From an uncultured Lachnospiraceae bacterium (GTDB taxonomy: Bacteria > Bacillota > Clostridia > Lachnospirales > Lachnospiraceae), in contig CAJUSS010000003.1 in assembly GCA_910588895.1 (NCBI GenBank), positions 3,732-67,731 on the forward strand: 64,000 nt of DNA, written 5' to 3'. Shown here piece by piece: positions 42,684 through 51,897 of this stretch. The notes beneath the pieces were generated by a model, which worked only from the letters and a program-made list of their open reading frames with translations, did not search any database and was not told the DNA's origin. The position numbers and the translations under genes are program-made. Position 1 is the stretch's first letter. Every line of letters begins with the position of its first letter.

Positions 42684-44573
42684 TTATTCCAGCTCGGAAA
42701 GGCCTGTGTACAGCTCGTGGTAGCGGCCGTTCTGGGCCAGCAGGTCGTCATGATCCCCTCGCTCGATGATCTCCCCGTTCTCCAGCACCATGATGGCGTT
42801 GGCATTCCGCACCGTTGACAGCCGGTGGGCGATCACGAAGGTAGTCCTATCCTTCATCAGCCGGTCCATACTGTGTTCGATGTGCTTCTCCGTGCGGGTA
42901 TCTACGGAGCTGGTGGCCTCGTCCAAGATCAGGATCGGAGCCTTGGAGATCGCCGCCCGGGCGATATTTAAGAGCTGCCGCTGGCCCTGGCTCAAGTTGG
43001 CGCCGTCCCCCTCCAGCATGGTGTCATAGCCCTTGGGGAGACGCATGATGAAGGAGTGGGCCGAGGCGGTCCTGGCAGCCTGTTCTACCTCCTCGTCGGT
43101 GGCGTCCAGACGGCCGTAGCGGATGTTCTCCCGCACGGTACCGGTAAAGAGGTGGGTGTCCTGCAGCACCATGGCGATGTTTTGCCGCAGGCTGTCCCGC
43201 TTTATGTCCTTGATGTCCACACCGTCGATGGTGATGGTCCCGGACTGGATATCGTAGAACCGGTTGATCAGGTTGGTGATCGTGGTCTTTCCCGCTCCTG
43301 TAGATCCCACAAAAGCGATCTTCTGGCCCGGCTTGGCATAGAGGCTGATGTTTTTCAAGATCACCTTTTCCGGCACATAGCCAAAGGTCACATGGTCGAA
43401 CACCACATGGCCCTCCATGGGCTCTAATGCCTTTGCGCCGGCCCTGTCGGCAGGCTCCGGCTCCTCGTCCATCACCTTGAACACGCGCTCAGCGCCGGCC
43501 AGGGCGGAGAACACATTGGAGATCTGTATGGAGATCTCATTGATCGGCCGGGAGAACTGGCGGGAAAAGTTTAAGAACACCGTCAGACCTCCTACGTCAA
43601 AGCCCTTCAGCACACAGAGCAGACCGCCGATGCATGCGGTCAGGGAATAGTTCACTTGGCTTAAGTTCCCCATCACCGGCCCCATGATGCCACCGAAGAA
43701 CTGAGCCCGGATCTGATCGTCCCGCAGCTCCTCATTTAAAAGCCGAAACTCCTCCTCTGCCACATCCTCATGGCAGAACACCTTCACCACCTTCTGGCCG
43801 GTGACGGTCTCCTCGATATAGCCGTTCAACGCGCCCAGGGAATATTGCTGGGCGGAGAAGAACCGCTGGCTCCGCCTGGCCACGCCGCCTCCGGCCTTCA
43901 TCATCACCGGGATCAGCAGCAGGGTGACCACGGTCAGATATACGTTGGTATAGACCATCAAAAGGAAGGTGCCTACCAGGCTCAGCGCACCGGAGAACAG
44001 CTGCACCAGAGTGCTGCTGAGCATATTTCCGATCGTATCCACGTCATTGGTAAAACGGCTCATGATATCGCCATTAGCGTTGGTGTCGTAATAGCGCACC
44101 GGCAGGGCCTGCAGCTTGATGAACAGCTCATCCCGCAGCCGCTGGAGAGCGTTCTGGGCCACGGTCAGCATCACCTTGGCCTGCAGGTAATTGGTCCATA
44201 TCCCCACGGCATATACGCAGGCCATCACAACGAGGGCCCTTGCCAGCCCTGCCGCGTCTCCTCTGCTCCCGTCCACAGGCGCGATGTAGGTATTGATGAT
44301 CGGCCGCAGCATATAGGATCCGGCCAGATTGGCCGCGGTATTTACGACCACACAAAAGAGGGCCAGGATCATCTTTGACCGGTCCGCGCTCAAGTAGCCC
44401 ATCAGACGGCCTATGGTCTTTTTCATCTCCTTCGGCTTGCCCTTGGCCATGCTCATCCGCCTGCGGCCGCCGGGACCCCCGTGCCCGCCCGGGCCTCCCG
44501 GACCGGCAGGGGCTTTTGCCGCTCGGCCCCCATATCTGCGTTTTAGACTTTTCTTTCTGGCTTCTGCATCCAT
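42684..44573 (-). CDS. ABC exporter half-transporter, catalytic partner (MdlB-like)
   Basis: A six-helix membrane domain plus ATPase. The N-terminus has a Gly/Pro-rich stretch (GPGGPGGHGGPGGRRR) before the first helix. ATPase motifs: Walker A GSTGAGKTT, Q-loop, signature LSQGQRQ (instead of LSGGQ) and Walker B ILILDEATSSVDTR with the catalytic Glu. It pairs with the upstream gene, whose Glu is Asp. ATG 44573 lies one base after the partner's stop and uses GAGGAGGTG. Substrate unknown; multidrug or peptide export is common for this type. Confidence 0.94.
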   Translation of the reverse strand: MDAEARKKSLKRRYGGRAAKAPAGPGGPGGHGGPGGRRRMSMAKGKPKEMKKTIGRLMGYLSADRSKMILALFCVVVNTAANLAGSYMLRPIINTYIAPVDGSRGDAAGLARALVVMACVYAVGIWTNYLQAKVMLTVAQNALQRLRDELFIKLQALPVRYYDTNANGDIMSRFTNDVDTIGNMLSSTLVQLFSGALSLVGTFLLMVYTNVYLTVVTLLLIPVMMKAGGGVARRSQRFFSAQQYSLGALNGYIEETVTGQKVVKVFCHEDVAEEEFRLLNEELRDDQIRAQFFGGIMGPVMGNLSQVNYSLTACIGGLLCVLKGFDVGGLTVFLNFSRQFSRPINEISIQISNVFSALAGAERVFKVMDEEPEPADRAGAKALEPMEGHVVFDHVTFGYVPEKVILKNISLYAKPGQKIAFVGSTGAGKTTITNLINRFYDIQSGTITIDGVDIKDIKRDSLRQNIAMVLQDTHLFTGTVRENIRYGRLDATDEEVEQAARTASAHSFIMRLPKGYDTMLEGDGANLSQGQRQLLNIARAAISKAPILILDEATSSVDTRTEKHIEHSMDRLMKDRTTFVIAHRLSTVRNANAIMVLENGEIIERGDHDDLLAQNGRYHELYTGLSELE

Positions 44574-44574
44574 C

Positions 44575-46311
44575 TTAAGCACCCACCTCCTCACGCTCTC
44601 TCTGGGAATAGTAGATCTCCTGGTACGCCTCACAGCCTGCCAGCAGCTCCTCATGGGAGCCCACCGCCCCGATCCTCCCATCCTCTAACAAGATGATCTG
44701 GTCCGCCTCCTCCACAGAGCCGATCCGTTGGGCGATGATAAATTTCGTGGTATCTTTTAAGGTGGTCTTAAAGCATTCCCGGATCTTTGCTTCTGTGGCC
44801 GTGTCTACCGCGCTGGTGCTGTCATCTAAGATCAAGATCTTCGGCTTTTTTAAGAGAGCTCTTGCGATGCAGAGACGCTGCTTCTGGCCGCCGGATACAT
44901 TGGATCCGCCCTGGCCCATCTCCGTATCATATTTCTCGGGGAAGGCCGTGATAAAGCCGTCGGCCTGGGCGTCATCGGCGGTCCGGCGGATCTCCTCCAT
45001 GGATGCCTCCTCATCGCCCCAGCGCAGGTTCTCTAAGATCGTGCCGGAAAAAAGGACATTTTTCTGGAGCACCATGCCTACGCCGTTGCGCAGGGCCTTT
45101 AGGGAATAGTCCCGCACGTCCACGCCGTCCACCAGGATCTGTCCTCCGGTCACATCGTAGAGCCGTGGGATCAGCTGCACCAGCGAGGTCTTTCCGCTGC
45201 CGGTAGCGCCGATGATGCCGATCGTCTGTCCCGGCTCTGCTGTAAAGCTTAAGTGCTCCAGCACCAGGCTTTCCATACTCCCATGGTAAGAAAAGCTCAC
45301 ATCCTTAAATTCCACGCGCCCTTTCTGTACCTTTGCCGACGGACATTTTGCGTCCTCGTCGGTCAGGTCGATCTTCACATCCAGGACCTCGTTGACCCGC
45401 TTCACGCAGGCCATGGCTCTGGAGCTCTGCAAGAATACCATGGAGAGCATCATCAGGGACATGAGGATCTGGACGATGTAGGTCGTGAAGGCGGTCAGGT
45501 CGCCCACCTGCATCTGGCCGCCTATGATGATATTGCCTCCATACCACACCACGGCCAGGGTGGTCACGTTCATGGCCAGGGTCATCACGGGCATGGTGAT
45601 GATGACCACGTTCAATGCCTTGAGCCCTGCCTGCTTTAAGCCGTCGTTGGCTTTTTTAAACCGCTCCGCTTCATAGTCCTCCCGGACAAAGGATCTGACC
45701 ACCCGCACGTTCACCAGGGCCTCCTGGATCTTATTGTTCAGGTTGTCGATCGTCTGCTGCATCATCTGGAACCTAGGATATGCCGTCGTTAAGATCGCGG
45801 CGATCGCCAGGGCCAAGAGCGGGATCACCACTAAGATCACAAGGGCCAGCCGGGCGTTCATGAGAAAGGCCATGATCAAAGCCCCCACCAGCATCCCCGG
45901 CGCCCGAAACAGCATGCGCAGCGCCATCATCATCACGTTCTGGATCTGCTGGATATCATTGGTGAGCCTGGTCACCAGGGAACCGGTGGAAAACTCGTCG
46001 ATATTTTGAAAAGAAAACTTCTGCACCTTGGCGAACAGATCCTGGCGCAGGTCGCTGGTAAAGCAGATCGAAGCCCTTGCGCTGAAATAGGCCCCTCCGA
46101 TCCCGCCTAAAGCCATCACGATAGTGGTCACCACCATGGCCGCGCCCATCATGAGGATGTATGGCTTATCTCCGGTCGCCACCCCATGGTTGATGATCAT
46201 CGACATCATCTTGGGGAGCATGATCTCGCCGCCCACCTCCGTGAGCATCAAGAGCGGCCCCAGGATGAAGGCGCTCAAGTATGGGCGGATATATTTTTTG
46301 TACCGCTTCAT
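44575..46311 (-). CDS. ABC exporter half-transporter, degenerate-site partner (MdlA-like)
   Basis: A six-helix membrane domain plus ATPase, 578 residues. Walker A GATGSGKTS, signature VSGGQKQRLCIARAL and Walker B KILILDDSTSAVDTAT. The residue after the Walker B Asp is Asp, not Glu, so its own composite site is non-catalytic. This asymmetry, together with LSQGQ in the partner, is the hallmark of heterodimeric exporters such as TM287/288. Its ATG overlaps the MarR stop (ATGA), so the three genes are one unit. Confidence 0.94.
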   Translation of the reverse strand: MKRYKKYIRPYLSAFILGPLLMLTEVGGEIMLPKMMSMIINHGVATGDKPYILMMGAAMVVTTIVMALGGIGGAYFSARASICFTSDLRQDLFAKVQKFSFQNIDEFSTGSLVTRLTNDIQQIQNVMMMALRMLFRAPGMLVGALIMAFLMNARLALVILVVIPLLALAIAAILTTAYPRFQMMQQTIDNLNNKIQEALVNVRVVRSFVREDYEAERFKKANDGLKQAGLKALNVVIITMPVMTLAMNVTTLAVVWYGGNIIIGGQMQVGDLTAFTTYIVQILMSLMMLSMVFLQSSRAMACVKRVNEVLDVKIDLTDEDAKCPSAKVQKGRVEFKDVSFSYHGSMESLVLEHLSFTAEPGQTIGIIGATGSGKTSLVQLIPRLYDVTGGQILVDGVDVRDYSLKALRNGVGMVLQKNVLFSGTILENLRWGDEEASMEEIRRTADDAQADGFITAFPEKYDTEMGQGGSNVSGGQKQRLCIARALLKKPKILILDDSTSAVDTATEAKIRECFKTTLKDTTKFIIAQRIGSVEEADQIILLEDGRIGAVGSHEELLAGCEAYQEIYYSQREREEVGA

Positions 46312-46856
46312 ATGGATCCCTCACTTTCTCTGTCTCTCACCGGACAGGCCGGCTGGTCGGCCGTCCCTCCCCATAAGGGTTCCAGGCAGATCCTCCTGCC
46401 ATCCTTTTTTGACATCCGCTCGATGTTCTGGCAGATCCTGTCAAAAAGCTGTTCCAGCTGCCGGAAATCCTCTTCTTCAAATCCGTCGAACATCTCCTCC
46501 TCGGTCCGCTTCAGGATCTTATGGCTCTGGCGTACGATCTGCTGGCCCTTCTCCGTGATCTTGATCCGATTATAGCGGTTGTCCGCTCCATCCACCGTCC
46601 GCCGGATATAGCCTGCCCGTTCCAGCTTTTTTAAGGCCACCGCGATGGTGGCTGTGGAGACCTCCAGCATCCCGGCGATATCCTTCTGGGATGCATCCGG
46701 GTGGCGATGGATGTGCATGAGGATCTGGTGCTGTCCCTGATAGATCCCCGTCTCCTTGACCCGACTGCTGACCACAGACCTCTGCATCCTTGTGAGACGG
46801 ATAAAATGCGTCATCGCCTGATGGTTGGGACCGACAGGCTCATAGCAGTCTTCCAT
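46308..46856 (-). CDS. MarR-family transcriptional regulator
   Basis: A winged-helix repressor likely controlling the ABC exporter and itself. TGIYQGQHQILMHIHRHPDA, SQKDIAGMLEVSTATIAVAL and the wing RRTVDGADNRYNRIKITEKG are typical. ATG 46856 follows AAAGGAGGGAACAACCT. A C-terminal extension beyond residue about 150 (polar, RICLEPLWGG) is less conserved. Its 3' end overlaps the exporter gene. A palindrome that could be its operator lies about 90 bases upstream. Confidence 0.92.
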   Translation of the reverse strand: MEDCYEPVGPNHQAMTHFIRLTRMQRSVVSSRVKETGIYQGQHQILMHIHRHPDASQKDIAGMLEVSTATIAVALKKLERAGYIRRTVDGADNRYNRIKITEKGQQIVRQSHKILKRTEEEMFDGFEEEDFRQLEQLFDRICQNIERMSKKDGRRICLEPLWGGTADQPACPVRDRESEGSI

Positions 46857-47173
46857 AGGTTGTTCCCTCCTTTTGCTCTTTAGCCGCTGCTTTTCACATC
46901 TTCCAAAAAGCAATGCGAAGCCAGCCAGATAGTTATGTGGCTGACTGTTAACTAGCTAACTTATTTTCAAGTGGTATTATAAGGGAAAAGGGAAAAATGT
47001 GCAAGAGGGGAAACTGTGAAATATCTGTGAACGCTCTTGTTATAACATAAAATCTCATAAGGCGCTTTGCTCCCTTTTATCTTCATCTAGAAGTTCGATA
47101 AGATCCTTCTGTCCAGCCCCCACAGACATATTACTGTCCTTAAAAATAGAGTTTACTATCCCTATCGCGATCC
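46857..47173. other. Intergenic region between MarR and amidohydrolase genes
   Basis: 317 bases. The near-palindrome GTTAACTAGCTAAC (46947-46960) lies here and is a good operator candidate for the MarR protein (13 of 14 positions fit when the centre mismatch is allowed). The rest is moderately AT-rich with no gene and no clear terminator for the amidohydrolase, whose stop is at 47174. Confidence 0.55.
46947..46960 (-). promoter_or_regulatory. Candidate MarR operator
   Basis: GTTAACTAGCTAAC is a near-perfect inverted repeat of GTTA..CTAG..TAAC. It lies about 90 bases upstream of the regulator start, next to AT-rich sequence with a TTGAAA on the minus strand. Confidence 0.55.
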
Positions 47174-48532
47174 CTACACCAGCTCCCCCATCTCCCCAAA
47201 TGCCGATCGGTCCATCCTTTCCTTCAGCTCCCTCCGGATCTGCCCCAGGTCTGCCCGCACCAGCTTTTTATCGGCCACCAGCTGCTGACCGGCCACGAAA
47301 ACATCCTTCACATTGGAACTGCCCGCACTGTAGACCAGCGCGGAGTAGGGATCGTAGATGGGGAACATATTGACGGAATCCGTCTCTACCAGAACGATAT
47401 CGGCCTCTTTTCCCGGCTCGATGGAGCCGGTGACGTGATCCAGCCCCAAGGCCCTCGCGCCTCCTATGGTGGCCATGGCGACGATCTCCCTGGCCGGGAA
47501 AAGGCTGCGGTCCCGGTTCTCATTCTTATGGAAATTCGCACAAAAACGCATCTGCGTGAACAGGTCCAGGGTATTGCCGCTGGCCGGTCCATCTGTCCCC
47601 AGACCTACGGGGACCTTCCGGTCTAAAAGGCGTGGAACAGGGGCGACTCCCTTGGCCGCTTTTGTATTGGATGCGATGCAATGCGAGACCTTGCCCCCTC
47701 TTTTCTGGAAAAGCTGGATATCGTCTTCCGTCAGCTGGATACAGTGGGCCGCCAGGGTCTCCGGCCCCAGGACACCCAGCCGGTCTAAAAACCGGATCGG
47801 TGTGTATCCATAGCTTTCCCGGAGCGCCGCCATCTCATAATCCATCTCGGCTGTGTGCAGAGAAAAGGGCTGACCGTACCGCCGGTCGATCTCATAGGCT
47901 CGCTGCAGGGTCTTTGGACTGCAGGTGGTGGTGCCGTGGGGGGCCAGGCAGCAGGACACCCTTGGATGGTCCAGATAGCGTCTTATGGCCGCTTCCCCGT
48001 AGGCAAGGGCATCCTCCACGCGATCCAGGTCACATGCGCCCTCTTCCATCACCGTCTGCCCCGCGATCCCCCGGATCCCCATCTCATCCATCACCTGGGC
48101 GATCTTTTCTTCGAAATAGTACATGTCTAATACGGTGGTCACACCGGCTGACAGGAGCTCGCATATGGCATACCGGCTGGAGGCCACAGCCATCTCCTCA
48201 TCCATAGCCTTTTGCTCCATGGGGAGGAGGAACACCCGGAGACGGTCCTTGCAGTCATCGCCCAGACTGCGAAAGGGCACCATCCCCAGATGGCAATGGG
48301 TGTTCACCATACCAGGCATCACGATCGCCCGGCCTGCATCCAGGACACGGATCTTATCCGGTCCGTCCGTCTGGTCCGTTCTGTCTGCCCTATCTGCCCG
48401 GTCCGTCTCAAGCTCTTCCATGGGGCCCGCCTGCAAGATCTTGCTTTCTTCAAACAGCACATATCCCTTGGGATACATGGTCCTGCCCCGATCCATGGTC
48501 AGCACGATCCCGTTCGTGATCAATGTCTTCAT
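47174..48532 (-). CDS. Amidohydrolase, nucleoside/base deaminase type (MTA/SAH deaminase-SsnA-like)
   Basis: A metal-dependent hydrolase of the TRZ/ATZ family. Metal ligands: VNTHCHLGM (HxH), HTAEMD, AAHCIQL and LGTDGPASGNTLD (final Asp). Substrates in the family include methylthioadenosine, S-adenosylhomocysteine and guanine; the precise one cannot be told here. A repeat-derived insert (DRADRADRTDQTDGPD) lies at residues about 44-60. AAGGAGTATTTTATC precedes the ATG. It follows adenine deaminase on the same strand, 108 bases away, suggesting purine-type substrates. Confidence 0.88.
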   Translation of the reverse strand: MKTLITNGIVLTMDRGRTMYPKGYVLFEESKILQAGPMEELETDRADRADRTDQTDGPDKIRVLDAGRAIVMPGMVNTHCHLGMVPFRSLGDDCKDRLRVFLLPMEQKAMDEEMAVASSRYAICELLSAGVTTVLDMYYFEEKIAQVMDEMGIRGIAGQTVMEEGACDLDRVEDALAYGEAAIRRYLDHPRVSCCLAPHGTTTCSPKTLQRAYEIDRRYGQPFSLHTAEMDYEMAALRESYGYTPIRFLDRLGVLGPETLAAHCIQLTEDDIQLFQKRGGKVSHCIASNTKAAKGVAPVPRLLDRKVPVGLGTDGPASGNTLDLFTQMRFCANFHKNENRDRSLFPAREIVAMATIGGARALGLDHVTGSIEPGKEADIVLVETDSVNMFPIYDPYSALVYSAGSSNVKDVFVAGQQLVADKKLVRADLGQIRRELKERMDRSAFGEMGELV

Positions 48533-48640
48533 GATAAAATACTCCTTATTGAAAAAACATGCCTTAAAGCTGCAAAGGCTGCCCCAGGCTGCGGCTTATA
48601 TCCGGCTATCCTGTGGCAGCATCTGCTCTCGGCCTCCAGC

Positions 48641-50497
48641 TTATCGATAGGCTTCGATCAGCGGGATCCTTTCCTGACTCTCCACATCCAAAAGGCCATG
48701 ATCCGTCAGCTTTAAAGCCGGAGAGACCGGCAGGGCCACGGTACCCATGGACATGATCGCATTATTGTTTACATAGCCAAGCTCCCGAAAGACCTGCCGT
48801 ACCCGGCCCAGATCGTCGGCCAGCTCGTTTAAGGGGGCATCACAGATGATCCCGCCTACCGGCAGCCGGGCTTCTGCCACGGGCCTGCCCTCCTTTGCCG
48901 CCACAAAACCACCTTCCAGCTCCACCACCCGGTTCTGGGCGGCTACCATATCCTGGATGGAATTTCCCAGGACCAGCAGGTTATGACTGTCATGACACCA
49001 GGTGGTAGCGGCAGCTCCCTTTTTCTGAAAAGCGCCTTCTACCAGCCCATAGGCGATGTTCCCGTTCTTTCCATGGCGTTCAAAAAGGACCGCCAGGCAG
49101 AGCCCGGCTTCCTGCCAGCAGACCTGTCCGTCCCTTACAGCCAGCTCCCTCTGCACACGCTGGGTGGCCGTCCCAAAGGTGCTGAGCTTCATCACATTGA
49201 CCAGGACCTTGGTGCAGGGCTTTTCCACTTTTATCCGGAAGTCGGATGGCTGTGCTTTCTTGCAATGTACGGAATGATAAAAATGCGGCGGGAACAGCCG
49301 CTCCTTCGGGGCACCCGGGCTGTCCGACCTGATCGGGCTGTCCGATCCGTGCAGGCTGCCTGACCCGCTCAAGCTGCCCGCTCCGGCCGTCTCATGCACC
49401 AGCCTGCCGTCCTTAAATACCGCAGCCGGGCGGAAGCCCTCCAAGTCCTTAAGCAGCACAAAGTCCGCCTTTTTCCCCGGCCCGATCATCCCCCGGTCAT
49501 CCAGATGCATCCGCCTGGCCGGTGTGTAGGTGGCACAGTAGATCGCCTTCTCCACAGGCATCCCGGCCTCTACCGCGATCCGGACGATCCGGTCCAGCTG
49601 CCCCTCCAGCAGATGGTCCGGCATGGTGTCGTCGGTGACCAGGGCCACATTTTCATACAACCCATGGCTGCACACCGCCTCCACCACCTCTTTGGTCAGG
49701 GACTTGGCCTGCAGCTCCAAAAACATCCCCAGATCCGATTTTTCCAGCACCGAATCCGCCGTCTGCTGAGTGTGATCGGCATCGATCCCGGCATAGATGA
49801 ACCGATTTAAGTCCTTTCCTGTGATCTTAGGGCAATGTCCTTCGATCCGCACATCCCGCCCTCTTTCTTCACCGCATATGCGGATCATCTGCTGGATCTG
49901 GGTCTCGTCCCCGGTACGCCCACCTTCCCGGACCACCTCCTGGAAGTTCATCACCTCGCCCAGGCATAGAACGCGGTCATCTTTTAATAGCTCCCTGACC
50001 TCCTCCGTGCCGATAGCGGCGCCTGCTGTCTCCAGCTCCATGCTGGTGGCCGGGACACTGGAGGGGATCGCGTAAAAGATATCCAGGGGCGTCTTTTGGT
50101 CCATAAAAGCCCGGATCCCCTCTATGCCGAACACATTGGCGATCTCATGGGAATCCGCCACCACGGTGGTGGTCCCGGCCTTTAAGGCAAAATAAGAAAA
50201 CTCCTTTGGATAGGTCATGGAGCTCTCGATGTGCATATGGATATCCACCAGGCCGGGGATCAGGTACATCCCGCTGCCGTCAACGACCGTCGGACCGTCT
50301 CTCTTTGGCGCTCCTGCGCCGCCCTCTCCGTTCTCCCGTTCTCCATCATGCTCCCCATCTCTCTCTCCATCTGCTAAAAAGATCTTGGGGGAAACCTCCA
50401 AGATCTTGTCGCCCAGGACTGCCACATCCCGCTCTGCAAAGCATTGGCGGAAGGTTAAGTAGACCTGCGCGTTTCGTATGATATAGTCTGCTCTCAT
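48641..50497 (-). CDS. ade: Adenine deaminase
   Basis: Deaminates adenine to hypoxanthine. The metal site DIHMHIESSMTYP and ADSHEIANVFG, as well as the C-terminal HDSHNLLVLG and GYVNNNAIMSMGTV, identify the family. Length 618 slightly exceeds the usual about 580 because of two inserts: DGERDGEHDGEREN near residue 45, and a Ser/Gly/Asp repeat (GSLSGSGSLHGSDSP) near 375. AAGGAG stands seven bases before the ATG. A terminator separates it from the ABC binding-protein gene upstream, so it may be read from read-through or its own promoter. Confidence 0.94.
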   Translation of the reverse strand: MRADYIIRNAQVYLTFRQCFAERDVAVLGDKILEVSPKIFLADGERDGEHDGERENGEGGAGAPKRDGPTVVDGSGMYLIPGLVDIHMHIESSMTYPKEFSYFALKAGTTTVVADSHEIANVFGIEGIRAFMDQKTPLDIFYAIPSSVPATSMELETAGAAIGTEEVRELLKDDRVLCLGEVMNFQEVVREGGRTGDETQIQQMIRICGEERGRDVRIEGHCPKITGKDLNRFIYAGIDADHTQQTADSVLEKSDLGMFLELQAKSLTKEVVEAVCSHGLYENVALVTDDTMPDHLLEGQLDRIVRIAVEAGMPVEKAIYCATYTPARRMHLDDRGMIGPGKKADFVLLKDLEGFRPAAVFKDGRLVHETAGAGSLSGSGSLHGSDSPIRSDSPGAPKERLFPPHFYHSVHCKKAQPSDFRIKVEKPCTKVLVNVMKLSTFGTATQRVQRELAVRDGQVCWQEAGLCLAVLFERHGKNGNIAYGLVEGAFQKKGAAATTWCHDSHNLLVLGNSIQDMVAAQNRVVELEGGFVAAKEGRPVAEARLPVGGIICDAPLNELADDLGRVRQVFRELGYVNNNAIMSMGTVALPVSPALKLTDHGLLDVESQERIPLIEAYR

Positions 50498-50510
50498 CTC
50501 GACTCCTTAT

Positions 50511-50560
50511 AAAAAAGTCGCCGCAGCAAAAGGTGCATCTTTTTCTGCGGCGGCTTTTTC
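50511..50560. terminator. Intrinsic terminator between ABC importer and ade
   Basis: GTCGCCGCAG (50517-50526) pairs with CTGCGGCGGC (50545-50554) around an 18-base loop, flanked by AAAAAA and TTTTT, so it can work in both directions. On the minus strand the run of Ts lies directly before the ade ribosome site. Confidence 0.82.
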
Positions 50561-50570
50561 CTACATCCGA

Positions 50571-51689
50571 TCAGTTATTGATGGTACGGTTCCACTGGTC
50601 GATCCAGCTGTCCAGCACCCCGTTGACAAAGCCATAATCCAAGGACTTGGCATTTGCCGCCACATCCCCATAGGTCATGCTGGAAGCTTCTTCTTCCGTG
50701 AAGACTACATTTTTGTTGGTAGGGCCTTCATTTAATGCCTTGCCGGTCTTGGTCTGGAGCCCTTCGCTGATCCGGTAATCCAGATACGCATAGGCCAGAT
50801 CCAGATCCTGGCAGTTCTTTGTGATGCTGATCAGGTTGAAGTTCGCATAGGTCCCCTCCGGGCTGAAATAGACCAGATCCGGGTTTGCCGCCAGGATCGT
50901 GGGCACGCCGAAATCGCCTACCAGCGCTACCGCCACCTCGCCGGAGGTGAACATGTTGATCAGATCCGCGGACTTGGCATAGGATTTTACCAGGTTGGGC
51001 TTTAGCTCGGCCAGCGCCTGGAACGCCGCTTCACCCTGGTCGCTCGTCACATCTACCCCTGCGTGGTCGCTGGCCATGTAGACCATCGCCGGGCCGAAGG
51101 TGGTGGTGATATCCGGGATCGCGACCATCCCTTCCAGAGAGGGATCCCACAGATCGTCATAGCTCTTGATCTCGATATCCACAGCAGCCGGATCATAGAT
51201 GATGCCGATGCTGTTGATCGTATAGGCCACGCCCTGTCCATCCTCTGCCATCGCCTTTGCCACATCGATCAGATCAGAAGCATTTTCCAATCTGCTCATA
51301 TCGATATCAGTGAACAGGCCTTCCTCGAAACCCTTAGCCGTCATGGCCTGGGACAGCTCGATCACATCGATCGAGGACTGGCTGTCTGCCGCAAGCTTTG
51401 TATAACGATCGTTGGTCCCGCCTACATCGGTCACGATCTCGCAGTTATATTCCTCCTCAAAAGGTGTGTAGACCTCTTCTTCTGAGATATCTGCGCTCAG
51501 ACCATAGGTGGATAAGACCAGGGTCTTGGTCTCTCCCGCCCCATCGCCTGCGTCCTGGGCCGCTGCCGCCGTAGTATCCGCGCCTGCCGCCTCACTGCCA
51601 GCCCCGTCACCTGCATCCTTCGCTGCTCCTCCACAGGCGGTCATCAACATCGCCATGCAGAGCACACTCGCCAATACGTTTTTTCTCAT
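50571..51689 (-). CDS. Spermidine/putrescine-type ABC substrate-binding lipoprotein
   Basis: An extracellular binding lipoprotein of the PotD-like group. Lipobox LMTACGG follows a signal peptide; an Ala/Gly/Asp-rich linker (AAAAQDAGDGAG) leads to the two-lobed domain. YTPFEEEYNCEIVTDVGGTND, IGIIYDPAAVDI, LWDPSLEGMVAI and NLISITKNCQDLDLAYAYLD are as in this family. Ligand unknown: polyamines, but also other cations or bases in related proteins. GGAAAAGGAG precedes the start. It lies 208 bases after the ATPase gene. Confidence 0.9.
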   Translation of the reverse strand: MRKNVLASVLCMAMLMTACGGAAKDAGDGAGSEAAGADTTAAAAQDAGDGAGETKTLVLSTYGLSADISEEEVYTPFEEEYNCEIVTDVGGTNDRYTKLAADSQSSIDVIELSQAMTAKGFEEGLFTDIDMSRLENASDLIDVAKAMAEDGQGVAYTINSIGIIYDPAAVDIEIKSYDDLWDPSLEGMVAIPDITTTFGPAMVYMASDHAGVDVTSDQGEAAFQALAELKPNLVKSYAKSADLINMFTSGEVAVALVGDFGVPTILAANPDLVYFSPEGTYANFNLISITKNCQDLDLAYAYLDYRISEGLQTKTGKALNEGPTNKNVVFTEEEASSMTYGDVAANAKSLDYGFVNGVLDSWIDQWNRTINN

Positions 51690-51897
51690 GCTCGTCTCCT
51701 TTTCCTTCCTATCCTTTTAGGAAGTCCATCTTCTTTGTTTTGCCGCTATCTACAGCTTTGCCGTCCATAGCGTATCTATACACACAAGATGCGGTCTGAC
51801 CGCATCCCGGCGCTGCAACCCGCAAGGCACACTTCCCCGTCACACAGGTCTGCCAGTACCAGGCAAACGGGCAGAGATACTTTGCAGGATACAGCCA

